A DNA stretch of 64,000 nucleotides from Flavobacterium potami (GCF_020026915.1 NZ_JAINUY010000003.1:434001-498000), one strand, 5' to 3'; counted from the stretch's first letter, positions 34,494 through 43,887 are shown. Program-made: numbers and translations. The notes: generated by a model not told the origin, from the sequence alone.

Positions 34494-34967
34494 CTATTTT
34501 TGTTGAATATAATACGGAAAACTATACAGACATCGTACCGGTTTTCCATCTTTCATAGCCGGATTCCAGTCTGGACATAATTTCAAAACCCGTTCTAGTT
34601 CTTCTCCAGTTCCATATCCAATATCACGAATAACTTCTATATTAGAAATACTCCCATCTTTTTCAATTATAAATTTGGTAAAAATACCGCCTTGAAGTGA
34701 ACCATTATCATCTGGATCTTTTGGTACAATGTAATTTTTCTTTAAAAAAGCATAAAATTTATTTATTCCTCCTTTAAAATCGGGTTTAACATCAACATCT
34801 ATTGTATTAAATATTTTGCTATTATCTACCAATGCAGTTTTCACCTTTTTTACTGGCTTTTGGGGCACAACTTTTTTGTTGTTTTCAGGTTCTTTTACGA
34901 CGGGAACACTTTTATTCTGGCAACTAAAAAATAATATCAAACCAACAGCAGCAAAAAATATTCTCAT
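34494..34967 (-). CDS. lipoprotein with TonB C-terminal-like domain
   Basis: A lipoprotein signal ends LFFSC (Cys16). A Lys/Pro/Val-rich linker (about 18-50, KKVVPQKPVKKVK) leads to a TonB C-terminal-like domain (about 70-157) with the family features GGIFTKFIIEKDGSI and a final Tyr/Phe-rich strand. Usual TonB has a membrane helix; here a lipid anchor takes its place, a form common in Bacteroidota. It may assist an outer-membrane receptor or act as a stand-alone periplasmic protein. No ExbB/ExbD or receptor gene is adjacent. Confidence 0.75.
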   Translation of the reverse strand: MRIFFAAVGLILFFSCQNKSVPVVKEPENNKKVVPQKPVKKVKTALVDNSKIFNTIDVDVKPDFKGGINKFYAFLKKNYIVPKDPDDNGSLQGGIFTKFIIEKDGSISNIEVIRDIGYGTGEELERVLKLCPDWNPAMKDGKPVRCLYSFPYYIQQK

Positions 34968-35036
34968 ATGTTTTAATTTAATAAATCTAAAATAAGAATT
35001 TTTAAAACAATTCTTCGAAATAATGTATTCATGTAA

Positions 35037-35064
35037 AAAAGCCAGAAATAATTTCTGGCTTTTT
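35037..35064 (-). terminator. strong symmetric terminator hairpin
   Basis: A perfect 12-bp stem (AAAAGCCAGAAA / TTTCTGGCTTTT) with a three-base loop. It lies 25 bp past the stop of the tiny ORF at 35089-35160, and about 70 bp upstream of the TonB-like lipoprotein gene, so it must end a transcript that comes from the right. Confidence 0.75.
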
Positions 35065-35088
35065 AAAACTTTTGAAATAATTCAAAAC

Positions 35089-35160
35089 TTATTCTTTTGA
35101 ATATTTCACATAGAAAACATAATTATAAAATGTCTTTTTATTTTTTCTAAAACGTTTCAT
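35089..35160 (-). CDS. possible 23-residue basic peptide
   Basis: ATG at 35160 opens a 23-codon frame rich in Lys, Arg, Tyr and Phe (MKRFRKNKKTFYNYVFY at the start). It is followed at once by a strong terminator, which argues for a short transcript here. It could be a small basic protein or merely lie within a non-coding RNA. I recognise no family. Confidence 0.3.
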   Translation of the reverse strand: MKRFRKNKKTFYNYVFYVKYSKE

Positions 35161-35314
35161 TTTAATTTAGTTAAACACTTCTCTAATTTCTTCAAAAACA
35201 ATTATCCTTTAATTAAACAATTACCAAATGTAATTATGTAACTGTTTGCTAATAGTTTAGTATAATTTTACTTTTCATTATTGAGAAAAAAAACTCAATG
35301 CTAAAACAGTTCGT

Positions 35315-35443
35315 ATGAATTTTTCAAATCAAAAAAACAGAATATCAAGCACTAGAACTTCTGAGAAAAAATACATTTCAAAAAGCACTTCAAGTAGAAC
35401 CAATGAAAAAAATAATGGTGTAATGCTGAAAAAGACGCTTTGA
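35315..35443 (+). CDS. possible 42-residue Ser/Thr/Lys-rich peptide
   Basis: An ATG at 35315 leads a 42-codon frame ending at 35443, 33 bp before the SDR gene on the same strand. The peptide is rich in Ser, Thr, Lys, Asn and Arg and should be disordered (STSSRTNEKNN, about residues 24-34). An inverted repeat ATTGAG/CTCAAT (35280-35299) precedes it. The rest of 34968-35476 shows nothing else coding. Composition alone does not prove it is translated. Confidence 0.25.
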   Translation: MNFSNQKNRISSTRTSEKKYISKSTSSRTNEKNNGVMLKKTL

Positions 35444-35476
35444 TTCACTTAGTATTACTTTTAAAAATTAAAAATT

Positions 35477-36466
35477 ATGAAAGATACAGCAACATGCAAA
35501 AACAACCTCAAAGGAAAAACTGTTGTCATAACTGGTGCAAGCAGCGGTGTTGGTCGCGCTGCGGCTGAAGCTTTTGCCGCAGAAGGATGCAATTTAATAC
35601 TGGCTGCCAGAGGAAAAAAAGGTATCGATGAAGTTGTCGAATATTGTCAAGGATTTAATGTCTTGGCTGTAGGCGTTTATGCAGATATGTCTGTTGCCGA
35701 AGATGTAAACAAAATAACAGAAAAAGCCCTTTCAACAACCGGAAAAATTGATATCTGGGTCAACAATGCCGGAGTTATGGCAAGTGGAAAATTTGAAGAA
35801 ATTCCGATGGAGATTCACGAACAGGTTATTAAAACCAATTTATTTGGATACCTGCATGGAGCTTATAATGCTATTCAGGTTTTTAAAGAACAAAATCAAG
35901 GAATTCTAATCAATAACGTTTCAATTGGCGGATTTATGCCTGCACCTTACAGCGCTGTGTATTCGGCAACCAAATACGGAATTAAAGGAATGATGGAATG
36001 TCTTCAGGGCGAAATTTCTAATCACAAACATATTCATGTTTGCAATTTATATCCGCAATTGCAAAATTCTACTGGTAATCTGCATTCGGCCAAATATTCT
36101 GGTTTCGACATGAAAATTTCGCCTATAGCTTCAGATCCGAGAGATACTGCAGCCGCTATAGTGAAGTTGGCAAAACATCCGAAAAAAGATGCGTTTCCTG
36201 ATTTTCGTGCCGCTGCAATCACTAAAACTTACAAATTATTTCCGAAACCAATTATTAATGCAGCCTCTACGGTTCTTCGGTTAAAAATGAAAATGAATCA
36301 GGACAAAGAAGGTGACGCCGGAAATGTATTAACCAATTCTAAAGAACCACTGCGCGTGTATGGAAATCTGCCATCAAAGAAAAGACACAATCTTGCTTTA
36401 CCTTTATTAACGGGATTGACTATTGGTGCTACTTTATTCTTACTTAATAAAACATTAAAAGAATAA
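35477..36466 (+). CDS. short-chain dehydrogenase/reductase with C-terminal membrane anchor
   Basis: This is a classical SDR: cofactor motif TGASSGVG (19-26), NNAG (96-99), catalytic Ser149, and YSATK (Tyr162, Lys166). It reduces or oxidises a carbonyl/alcohol with NAD(P)(H). At 329 residues it is longer than the usual 250, because of a C-terminal extension that ends in a hydrophobic helix (LALPLLTGLTIGATLFLL, about 307-324), so it is probably tethered to the membrane. The substrate is unknown. It is not tightly linked to the genes on either side. Confidence 0.88.
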   Translation: MKDTATCKNNLKGKTVVITGASSGVGRAAAEAFAAEGCNLILAARGKKGIDEVVEYCQGFNVLAVGVYADMSVAEDVNKITEKALSTTGKIDIWVNNAGVMASGKFEEIPMEIHEQVIKTNLFGYLHGAYNAIQVFKEQNQGILINNVSIGGFMPAPYSAVYSATKYGIKGMMECLQGEISNHKHIHVCNLYPQLQNSTGNLHSAKYSGFDMKISPIASDPRDTAAAIVKLAKHPKKDAFPDFRAAAITKTYKLFPKPIINAASTVLRLKMKMNQDKEGDAGNVLTNSKEPLRVYGNLPSKKRHNLALPLLTGLTIGATLFLLNKTLKE

Positions 36467-36592
36467 AAGCCAAATATTATAATTTAGTAAGATCGTTCTA
36501 AAATTGTATAAAACGATACTTTAATTAAAGTTCTAAATTAGGATTACCTTAAAGCGGCAAAATGAATTTGTATTAATTTAAAGTAATTTTAT

Positions 36593-36817
36593 ATGATATC
36601 CGATAACTACTTTTTAAACCATCAACATGACAGTGATTTAACTTCGTACGAAGAACAACTGTTATTAAATTACGACAATTATTTAGAAGGCAATTCTCCT
36701 GATTTTTCCTTATCCGACAGTCATTACGGACTTGAATTAAGTGATTTACAAGATGAATACTTAGAAGACGATTTTGATTCAGAATATGATGAAAACGACT
36801 GGGAAGAAGAAGATTAA
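36593..36817 (+). CDS. small acidic protein, unknown function
   Basis: The 74-residue product is very acidic, above all in its last 25 residues (ending DENDWEEED), with no signal peptide, span or known domain. A symmetric terminator follows at once. It resembles in composition, but not clearly in sequence, the acidic protein at 2723-2974. The ATG at 36593 is the only sensible start. It may be a stress-related or nucleic-acid-mimicking protein, but that is a guess. Confidence 0.6.
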   Translation: MISDNYFLNHQHDSDLTSYEEQLLLNYDNYLEGNSPDFSLSDSHYGLELSDLQDEYLEDDFDSEYDENDWEEED

Positions 36818-36849
36818 TTCTGCCTTATTACAATATAAAGAATGAGTAA

Positions 36850-36880
36850 AAAAAAGCTGTCAAGATTTGACAGCTTTTTT
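36850..36880. terminator. bidirectional terminator
   Basis: A 14-bp stem AAAAAAGCTGTCAA / TTGACAGCTTTTTT with a GAT loop, symmetric for both strands, between the acidic-protein gene and the convergent alcohol dehydrogenase gene. Confidence 0.85.
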
Positions 36881-36902
36881 AAAAACAAATTAGATTTTAT
36901 AA

Positions 36903-38054
36903 TTATCCATTATAAACAATTCCCTCATAACAAGCATTGTATATCTCTTTCAATTCCTCAACAGTTGGTTTTCTAGGATTAAAGCCTGTACAAGGATCTA
37001 AAAACGCGTTGTTAGCAATAAAATCTAGATTTTTATCCCAGTCTTCACGAGAAATACCAAATTCTTTAATTGCTGCCTGATTATTTACCTCAGATCTTAA
37101 AGTTTCTACAGCCTGAGCCAAATCTTCAGCTGTTTCTTTTCCAATCACTTTTGCTAGGTCAGGAAAACGACTGCTTTCTTTTGAGTTAAAACGAATAACA
37201 TTTGGTAAAAAAATCGCATTTGAAGCACCATGAGGAATTCCATACAATGCCCCAACTTGATGTGATAATGAATGTACAATTCCAAGCCAAGCATTATTAA
37301 AGGCAAGACCAGCCATAAAAGAAGCATCATGCATATTTTGACGAGCCTGAATATTAGACGGATTTTGAACTGCTTCTTTTAAGTTATTGAAAACAATTTC
37401 TAAACCTCCTTTAGAAAGTACATCTGCATAATTATTTTCGATATTAGAAACATAAGCTTCTACACAATGCGTCAATGCATCTAATCCTGTATTTGAAGTT
37501 ACATGTGCTGGCATTGAAGCACAGATTTCCCCATCAACTATTGCGATATCTGGAGTAAGTTCGTACGAAACGATTGGATATTTCACTCCTTTTTCACGAT
37601 CTGTAATAACTGCTAAACCAGTAGTTTCGGTTCCTGTTCCACTAGTCGATGGAATCGCGATAAATTTTGCTTTTTTACGTAAAACTGGTACGTTAAAAGG
37701 CTTAATCATAGCTTCAAAATCAGCATCTGGATATTCGTAAAAAACCCACATCATTTTTGCCGCATCAATTGCAGAACATCCGCCTAAACCAATAATCCAG
37801 TCCGGTTCAAAGCTTTTCATTAATTCCGCTCCTTTAAAACAAGTTGCAGATGATGGATCTTCTTCTACTCCTTCAAAAATTTTTGTTTCTAATCCAGCTT
37901 CGTTAAGATAAGCAACAGCTTTATCCAAAGACCCACTGTTTTTCATTGAGCTTCCTCCTGTAACGATTACAGCTTTATTTCCTTTAATGTTTTTTAATTC
38001 TTCAAGACTTCCCGCACCATGGAAAACTTCTCCCGCAATAAATAACTTGCTCAT
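36903..38054 (-). CDS. iron-containing alcohol dehydrogenase
   Basis: The 383-residue enzyme belongs to the group III (Fe/Zn) alcohol dehydrogenases. The dinucleotide region has GLGGCSAIDAAK (about 89-100). The metal site is formed by an Asp near GEIC, and His residues in TGLDALTHCVEAY and HSLSHQVGALYGIPHG (about 254-269). It interconverts a primary alcohol or diol and aldehyde with NAD(P). The closest forms are 1,3-propanediol/butanol/lactaldehyde dehydrogenases. An AraC-type regulator gene lies 77 bp upstream on the same strand and is the likely controller. Confidence 0.9.
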   Translation of the reverse strand: MSKLFIAGEVFHGAGSLEELKNIKGNKAVIVTGGSSMKNSGSLDKAVAYLNEAGLETKIFEGVEEDPSSATCFKGAELMKSFEPDWIIGLGGCSAIDAAKMMWVFYEYPDADFEAMIKPFNVPVLRKKAKFIAIPSTSGTGTETTGLAVITDREKGVKYPIVSYELTPDIAIVDGEICASMPAHVTSNTGLDALTHCVEAYVSNIENNYADVLSKGGLEIVFNNLKEAVQNPSNIQARQNMHDASFMAGLAFNNAWLGIVHSLSHQVGALYGIPHGASNAIFLPNVIRFNSKESSRFPDLAKVIGKETAEDLAQAVETLRSEVNNQAAIKEFGISREDWDKNLDFIANNAFLDPCTGFNPRKPTVEELKEIYNACYEGIVYNG

Positions 38055-38131
38055 TTTTATACTTTATTTTAATGTTTTAATACAAGTACAAAAGTATAGT
38101 CGGCAGTACGGGCAGTGTTATACAAACGGGT

Positions 38132-39004
38132 CTATTTGATATAAATTTGAGCCAGTTCTTTCTGAAGTTCCGTTGGAGTTTCGTCCAGTTTGCTTTTCAC
38201 AAATTTATTCAATGCTGAAGGCGAACTAAAACCTAATTCGAGAGAAATTTGTTTATGAGAAAGATCAGAAAACAATAATAATCTTTTAATTTCCTGAAGA
38301 ATACGATTTTGAATCGCATTACTGACCGTTTCACCACAATGTTTTTTGGTTATACTATTCAGCTTTTTGGTTGTCACTGCAAGATTTGAAGCATAATATT
38401 GAACTGTTTTTTCTTCTTTATAACGCTCATTAAGCATCTTTTTGAAACGAATATAAAGCGTTTTATCACTTTCGTGGTGAAAAACAGGATGCTGGCCATG
38501 AACAGATTCAATCAAACCTAAAAGTAAGATTTTGATATAAAACCTTCCTTGTTCTTTACGAATAAGACTTGGATCTGAGTAAATATCTTCTATAAATGTA
38601 GCCATAGTCTTTGCATGCGTAAATTCTAAGGGCGACAAAAAAATGCATTTTAAATGTGAAGAAAGATTAACATTATAAGAAAGTAATTCGTTTTTTAAAA
38701 TATCAGAACAAAATAAAATTTCTTCGAACAAAATTATTTTTCCCGACAATTCTTTAGAAATTAAGGAAACAGAAGAAATTTGTTCTGGAAATATCATCGA
38801 GATTTTTCCCGGTTTGAGATGTATAATTTCTTCTTCTAAATGGATCTGAACTTCTCCCTGCTCCACAATGATAATGCAAAAATGGTCTTTTTTATGAGGT
38901 TCAGAATAATTATTTAAATTTTCTCTTGTAAGATCGTACACTCGAAAAGAAAGACTTTCATCTTCTTTTTTCTTATTATTTTTTTTTATTTCAAGCCTTT
39001 TCAA
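38132..39004 (-). CDS. AraC-family transcriptional regulator
   Basis: The 290-residue protein has a cupin-like N-terminal sensor (about 20-150, with IVEQGEVQIHLEEEIIHLKPG) and a C-terminal AraC DNA-binding domain (about 195-285) whose second helix pair shows HKQISLELGFSSPSALNKF. It lies 77 bp upstream of the iron-dependent alcohol dehydrogenase and is shielded from the gene behind it by a terminator, so the two probably form one regulatory unit. The ligand is unknown. Confidence 0.9.
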   Translation of the reverse strand: MKRLEIKKNNKKKEDESLSFRVYDLTRENLNNYSEPHKKDHFCIIIVEQGEVQIHLEEEIIHLKPGKISMIFPEQISSVSLISKELSGKIILFEEILFCSDILKNELLSYNVNLSSHLKCIFLSPLEFTHAKTMATFIEDIYSDPSLIRKEQGRFYIKILLLGLIESVHGQHPVFHHESDKTLYIRFKKMLNERYKEEKTVQYYASNLAVTTKKLNSITKKHCGETVSNAIQNRILQEIKRLLLFSDLSHKQISLELGFSSPSALNKFVKSKLDETPTELQKELAQIYIK

Positions 39005-39020
39005 TTAATGAAGTTTTATT

Positions 39021-39056
39021 AAAAAAGCCCTCGATAGGAATCAGAGGGCTTTTTTT
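39021..39056 (-). terminator. terminator of the luciferase-like monooxygenase gene
   Basis: A 12-bp stem AAAAAAGCCCTC / GAGGGCTTTTTT with an 11-base loop, between the LLM-class gene and the AraC gene. It has A/T runs on both sides and works on the minus strand here. Confidence 0.82.
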
Positions 39057-39073
39057 CTATTTTTATAAAAATT

Positions 39074-40096
39074 TTATCGCCAGCCTAATCCGGGCGCAAC
39101 ATGTTCTAAGATAGAAGACAAAACATGTACATTATAATCTACACCCAAAGTGTTTGGAATAGTCAATAACACTGTATCTGCTTCCTGAATGGCTTCGTCT
39201 TGAGCCAGATCAGCAATCAGTTTATCTGGTTCTGCAGCATAACTTTTACCGAAAACCGCTCTTTGATCACGTTCGATATAACCAAAACTATCAGATCCTT
39301 TACCTTGTGCGCCAAAGTAATATTTGTCCTGATCGTTCATTAAGGCAAAAATCGAACGACTAACCGAAACTCTTGGTTCACGATCATGACCTGCTTTTTT
39401 CCAAGCCTCTTTATATAACCTAATTTGCTCTGCTTGTTGAATATGAAATGGTTTTCCGTTTTCGTCATTCTTTAGCGTTGAACTTTGTAGGTTCATGCCA
39501 TTTTCAGCGGCCCAAATCGCAGTCGCATTAGAGGAAGCTCCCCACCAAATACGTTCTCTCAATCCTTCAGAATGTGGTTCGATACGAAGTAAACCCGGAG
39601 GATTTGGAAACATCGGGTACGGATTTGGCTCTGCAAATCCTTCGCCTTTTAGTCCTTCTAAAAATTGCAAGGCTTTCTGACGCCCCATATCGGCATCTGT
39701 TTCATTTTCATTCGGTTCATAGCCAAAGTAACGCCAACCGTCTATAACTTGTTCTGGTGATCCTCTGCTTATTCCTAACTGTAAGCGTCCACCCGATATC
39801 AAATCGGCTGCACTGGCATCTTCCAACATGTACAATGGATTTTCATACCTCATATCAATTACACCTGTTCCGATTTCAATTTTACTCGTTTTGGCTCCAA
39901 TAGCCGAAAGTAAAGGGAAAGGCGATGCTAGCTGTTGAGCAAAATGGTGTACACGAAAATAAGCTCCGTCGAGACCTAGTTCTTCTGCAGCTACAGCTAA
40001 ATCGATAGATTGAAGAAGTGTATCTCCCGCTGTACGAGTCCCATAGGATGGATTATTTGACCAATGTCCAAATGATAAAAATCCTATATTCTTCAT
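39074..40096 (-). CDS. LLM-class flavin-dependent oxidoreductase (luciferase-like monooxygenase)
   Basis: The 340-residue protein is a TIM-barrel monooxygenase of the bacterial-luciferase family (the single-subunit branch with no partner chain). It starts IGFLSFGHW and has the early AEELGLDGAYFRVHHF and IEIGTGVIDMRYENPL segments that line the flavin pocket. It would use reduced FMN and oxygen on an unknown organic substrate. A terminator separates it from the AraC gene, and no flavin reductase is adjacent, so it is an independent gene. Confidence 0.87.
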   Translation of the reverse strand: MKNIGFLSFGHWSNNPSYGTRTAGDTLLQSIDLAVAAEELGLDGAYFRVHHFAQQLASPFPLLSAIGAKTSKIEIGTGVIDMRYENPLYMLEDASAADLISGGRLQLGISRGSPEQVIDGWRYFGYEPNENETDADMGRQKALQFLEGLKGEGFAEPNPYPMFPNPPGLLRIEPHSEGLRERIWWGASSNATAIWAAENGMNLQSSTLKNDENGKPFHIQQAEQIRLYKEAWKKAGHDREPRVSVSRSIFALMNDQDKYYFGAQGKGSDSFGYIERDQRAVFGKSYAAEPDKLIADLAQDEAIQEADTVLLTIPNTLGVDYNVHVLSSILEHVAPGLGWR

Positions 40097-40202
40097 AAAT
40101 GATTTAATTTTTTTTGTCTTTCAAATATACGCATCAAAACGGAGAAATTTTTATGTTGTTTACCGTATTAGAGAAAGTTTAACACGCAGATAGAAAATCA
40201 AA

Positions 40203-40718
40203 TTATTCCTTCGCAAATCGAATAATAAAATGAGAAACTTCATGAACAGAACGAGCAGGTCTATTTTCGTCAGGAACAACTAAACGGAATGGACCTATTC
40301 CATTTTCTAATGGTTTTCCATCTTTTTTATCAGCTAAAATAATTACCCTGTTTGTAAAAACTGGATCTAGTTCTGCTAATGAAAAGAGAACTTCATAACC
40401 ATCACTTGCTCTTACCAACATGTATTTTGTTAGGTTTTCCCCTTTTAGATCTTTTCCTAAAGTTACTCCTGCCTGTTTTAAAATTTCGATAACAGGAACT
40501 CCAGAATATTGCTGTATTTTACCATCGCGATCTTTCATATTAGCTTCTACATGAGGCATTTTTGCAAAATCAGAAATACTGATCGAAAGTGTTTTTAAAA
40601 CCTCACCTTCTACTTTTAGTACGGCTTCTTTTGAAGGAGTTTGTGCTGATAAACTAGTTGTAAAACCAGCAGTAAAGGATGCGATTAGAAAACCTAGTAA
40701 TAAAAAGTGCTTTTTCAT
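40203..40718 (-). CDS. exported small molybdopterin-domain protein without cysteine
   Basis: A signal peptide (1-25, ending LSAQ) precedes a 145-residue domain related to the sulfite-oxidase type molybdopterin-binding fold, with YSGVPVIEILKQAG (about 66-79) and GPFRLVVPDE (about 142-151). True enzymes of that fold bind Mo through a Cys; this protein has no cysteine at all, so it is unlikely to be a normal Mo enzyme. It may bind the cofactor, molybdate or another ligand. It is 10 bp downstream of the di-haem peroxidase gene and a few kb from the molybdate transporter. Confidence 0.72.
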   Translation of the reverse strand: MKKHFLLLGFLIASFTAGFTTSLSAQTPSKEAVLKVEGEVLKTLSISISDFAKMPHVEANMKDRDGKIQQYSGVPVIEILKQAGVTLGKDLKGENLTKYMLVRASDGYEVLFSLAELDPVFTNRVIILADKKDGKPLENGIGPFRLVVPDENRPARSVHEVSHFIIRFAKE

Positions 40719-40728
40719 TTTTATGTTT

Positions 40729-41841
40729 TTAATTAGTAGTTACTTTTTTCAAATGCGGATCAGAAAATTTTGGATCGGTTATAAATGTCGAATCAGTTAG
40801 CATTTTTAAAAAACTGATTATATCTGATTTTTCATTGGCTGTTAAACCTAATTTTTCTCCATCTAAATTGTTTGAGACGTTTTTTAGAGAAATACTCAAA
40901 GATTTGCTTGGTTTAATATGTTCATTATAATGATCCAATACTTCATCCAAATTTTTGAATCTACCGTCATGCATGTAAGGTGCAGTAAGTGCAATGTTTC
41001 GAAGTGTTGCTACACGAAATCTTCCTCGATCATTTTCCATTCCTGTAAATTCTTCCCGACCTATATCTTTAGGTTCTGTATCAAGACCATTGTTGTGAAA
41101 TAATTCCATATACATTTTTGGCGTTCCGTGGCATTGGGCACAATTAGCACCTCTAATATTCTTTTCTGGTCGAGGCGAATTCATAAACAATTCCATGCCA
41201 TTCAATTCTTGTTCCGTCGGATTATATTCGCCTCTCAGATATTTATCATAATTCGAATTGGCAGAAATTAAAGTACGTTCAAATTGTGCAATGGCTTTGG
41301 TTATTTTATCTGATGTTATTTCAGCCGTTCCAAAAGCTTCTCTAAAAAGTGGCGGATATTCCTTAGTCTGCTGCAATATTTTAACCGCTTTTTCAAGATA
41401 ACCTCCCATTTCATGAGGATCATTAAGCGGAAATTTTGCTTGGTCTTCCAAACCTTTTGCTCTTCCGTCCCAAAAGAAATTCCGAACCCAAAGCAAATTG
41501 GCCAATGACATCGAATTGCGTTTAGTGCGCATATTATCTATTCCTGAACTAAATGCTTTTCCATCTGTAAAAGCAAATTTCTGTTGATGACAACTTGCAC
41601 AAGAAATGGTTTGGCTCGAAGATAATTTTGTTTCGTAAAATAACATTCTGCCCAAATAAACTCCTTGCTTGGTAGTCGGGTTATCTTCTGGTATACTGAT
41701 TCTGTTTCCAAAATAATCCGGATATTCTAACTTGTAAGGATCAACATATAAAGGACTTATGTCAGTAGCAGCCGTGAAAATTCCGGCTGCTACCAACACA
41801 AGTAGTAAAGTTAGTTTTTTATAATGTGATTCGATTTGCAT
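40729..41841 (-). CDS. di-haem cytochrome c peroxidase (CcpA/MauG family)
   Basis: After an N-terminal export segment (about 10-26), two c-type haem sites appear, CASCH (81-85) and CAQCH (234-238), as expected for bacterial cytochrome c peroxidases, with the inter-haem SLANLLWVRNFFWDG segment and the C-terminal APYMHDGRF region (about 285-293). It reduces peroxide, or in MauG-like forms modifies a protein, in the periplasm. The 370-residue length is normal. It is followed after 10 bp by the small molybdopterin-domain gene, and the TonB receptor lies 45 bp upstream, so the three are probably one operon. Confidence 0.9.
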   Translation of the reverse strand: MQIESHYKKLTLLLVLVAAGIFTAATDISPLYVDPYKLEYPDYFGNRISIPEDNPTTKQGVYLGRMLFYETKLSSSQTISCASCHQQKFAFTDGKAFSSGIDNMRTKRNSMSLANLLWVRNFFWDGRAKGLEDQAKFPLNDPHEMGGYLEKAVKILQQTKEYPPLFREAFGTAEITSDKITKAIAQFERTLISANSNYDKYLRGEYNPTEQELNGMELFMNSPRPEKNIRGANCAQCHGTPKMYMELFHNNGLDTEPKDIGREEFTGMENDRGRFRVATLRNIALTAPYMHDGRFKNLDEVLDHYNEHIKPSKSLSISLKNVSNNLDGEKLGLTANEKSDIISFLKMLTDSTFITDPKFSDPHLKKVTTN

Positions 41842-41886
41842 TATTATAATATCAGAAACATTGAAAATATCTTGTTTTAAAACCTT

Positions 41887-43887
41887 TTATTGATTGAAAA
41901 AACGAAGCGTTACAAAGAAATTTCGTCCTTCTTCTGGAAATCCTTCAACAAGACTGTAATTTCTATCGAATATATTGCTTATTCCGGCATCAAGACTAAA
42001 ATTTTTCAATATTTTTCCTGAAGCGTAAAAATTTAAAAGTGTATAATCTGGAACTCGTGTACCATAACTTGTACTGAATCGAGACGAATTAAAGTCTGCA
42101 TTTGCAATTAATCGTAAAACCTTAATTGGTTCATACTCTACTGTTCCCATTACTTTTGTGTTGGGCACATCTGTAAAATAAATGGTTGGACTCGTTATAT
42201 TTTTTCTTTCCAGATACGTATAATTGGCATTGAAAATAAGATTTTTCAAGATCGAATAATTAATCTGCGCTTCAACTCCACGGTATTCTGCCTCACCAAA
42301 ATTCTGCATTTGCGATCTGCCAGGCTGTACATTGCTCACACTCAAAATAGCATCTGTGATCGAACTGTAAAATAAGGCAGTTTGAAATGTCATTTTCTCA
42401 AATAACGTTGCTGTATAATTCACTTCATAATTTAATGCTGTTTCCGGTTTTAATGTCGGATTCGGAATTGCAGTTCCCATTCTATAAGAATAACGGTCTT
42501 TAATGGTTGCAAATCTTGTTTTTTGAGAAACTGTAGCACCTAACTTCTGAGCTTCATTTAATTGATAGAAAAGTCCGATTTGCAAATTGTAAGCATCACT
42601 GGCATCTGCTGCTGGATAATCTGATATAACTTTCGTTGTACTGTTATAATCCTGAGCCTGAATATTTTTTCTAATGTTATAACTCGCTCCCGGAATCACA
42701 GTAAATTTATTGGAAACTTTAAAAACATCTTCAATTCCGAACAAAATTGTATTGTCGATAAAATGACGTACAGGCTCTCCTAAATTATTTTCACGGTGTA
42801 CGTCTTCTTTAAAATGAACTGCTGCTTTAAACTCATTTTTTGGAATAATTTTCGTGTTGTATTCTACATTTCCACCATACGTATAGTCGTCGTAAAGACT
42901 TTGAAAAGCGTATCCTTTGGTCATTGTTGAATACGTTTTATCATCATAACTGTTCAGCGTATTTTTGAATTTGTCATAATATATTCTCGTTTTCAAACTG
43001 TTTTGATCGTCCAGATTTGAATTGGAAATAAAGTAATAACTCTCTTTATTCCAAACCGGCCACTGCCAAAAACGCGGATTGTTCAAAAGTGAATTTTTAG
43101 TATCGCTTCCTGCATAAACAGGATTTCCTTTTTCTCCTTGTTGATTAATGTAACCCAACGCATATTCGCTTTTCTTGTTTGGAGTCCACCCTACTTTAAA
43201 ACTAATTTTCTGGTCTTTTCGGTATGAATTATCTCTTTGTCCCCCATCTTCATTTTTCATTGGAACAAAATCAGAAGACATTCTGGTTGAATTTCGGTCC
43301 AAATACGAATAACCACCTTGAACATAAAATTTGCCTAAATTAGATCCGATGTTGATGTTTCCGCGATAGCCATTTTCATTTATTGCTCCTAAAGCACCAT
43401 CATATTCTAGCTTTTTGGAAGGTTTTCTCGAAATAAGATTAATCGCGCCACCTAAAGAATTCGGTCCATAAAGCACAGAAGAAAATCCTTTTGAAACATC
43501 GACCGCCGCCAAATCGAATGTCGTAAATCTGGCAAGATCTACATAACCATCATAAGGAACGTAAACCGGAATACCATCCATATAAACCGGAACTTGTCTC
43601 AAATCAAAACCTCTTATAGAAACCATTGATTCGTTTCTTGGACCTGAAGCTGTCAAAGTTACTCCGGGAAGCAGATTTAAAGCTCTCGAAACTTCTATTT
43701 TGTTTTGAGATTCCATCTTTGCAGAAGTTACCCTGTTCAAAGTATCTTTATTCTGACTGTGAGTGATAACGACCTCTCCAAGCATAAAGATATTTGATGT
43801 TTTTAAAGAATCGGCCTCGGTTGTTTTATTTTGCTGCGAAAATCCGATTAACGGAAAGAGCATCAATACTGCAAATTTTAATTTCAT
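41887..43887 (-). CDS. TonB-dependent outer-membrane receptor
   Basis: A signal peptide (1-18) is followed by a short N-terminal extension, a plug domain (about 45-155, with LLPGVTLTASGPRNESMVSIRG and YGPNSLGGAINLISRKP) and a 22-strand barrel ending in FFVTLRFFNQ. The 666-residue size is at the small end, near siderophore/cobalamin receptors rather than SusC. Its genes downstream are a di-haem peroxidase and a molybdopterin-domain protein, and the molybdate transporter operon lies upstream on the same strand, so import of molybdate or a metal chelate is a reasonable guess. The ligand is not shown by sequence. Confidence 0.9.
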   Translation of the reverse strand: MKLKFAVLMLFPLIGFSQQNKTTEADSLKTSNIFMLGEVVITHSQNKDTLNRVTSAKMESQNKIEVSRALNLLPGVTLTASGPRNESMVSIRGFDLRQVPVYMDGIPVYVPYDGYVDLARFTTFDLAAVDVSKGFSSVLYGPNSLGGAINLISRKPSKKLEYDGALGAINENGYRGNINIGSNLGKFYVQGGYSYLDRNSTRMSSDFVPMKNEDGGQRDNSYRKDQKISFKVGWTPNKKSEYALGYINQQGEKGNPVYAGSDTKNSLLNNPRFWQWPVWNKESYYFISNSNLDDQNSLKTRIYYDKFKNTLNSYDDKTYSTMTKGYAFQSLYDDYTYGGNVEYNTKIIPKNEFKAAVHFKEDVHRENNLGEPVRHFIDNTILFGIEDVFKVSNKFTVIPGASYNIRKNIQAQDYNSTTKVISDYPAADASDAYNLQIGLFYQLNEAQKLGATVSQKTRFATIKDRYSYRMGTAIPNPTLKPETALNYEVNYTATLFEKMTFQTALFYSSITDAILSVSNVQPGRSQMQNFGEAEYRGVEAQINYSILKNLIFNANYTYLERKNITSPTIYFTDVPNTKVMGTVEYEPIKVLRLIANADFNSSRFSTSYGTRVPDYTLLNFYASGKILKNFSLDAGISNIFDRNYSLVEGFPEEGRNFFVTLRFFNQ

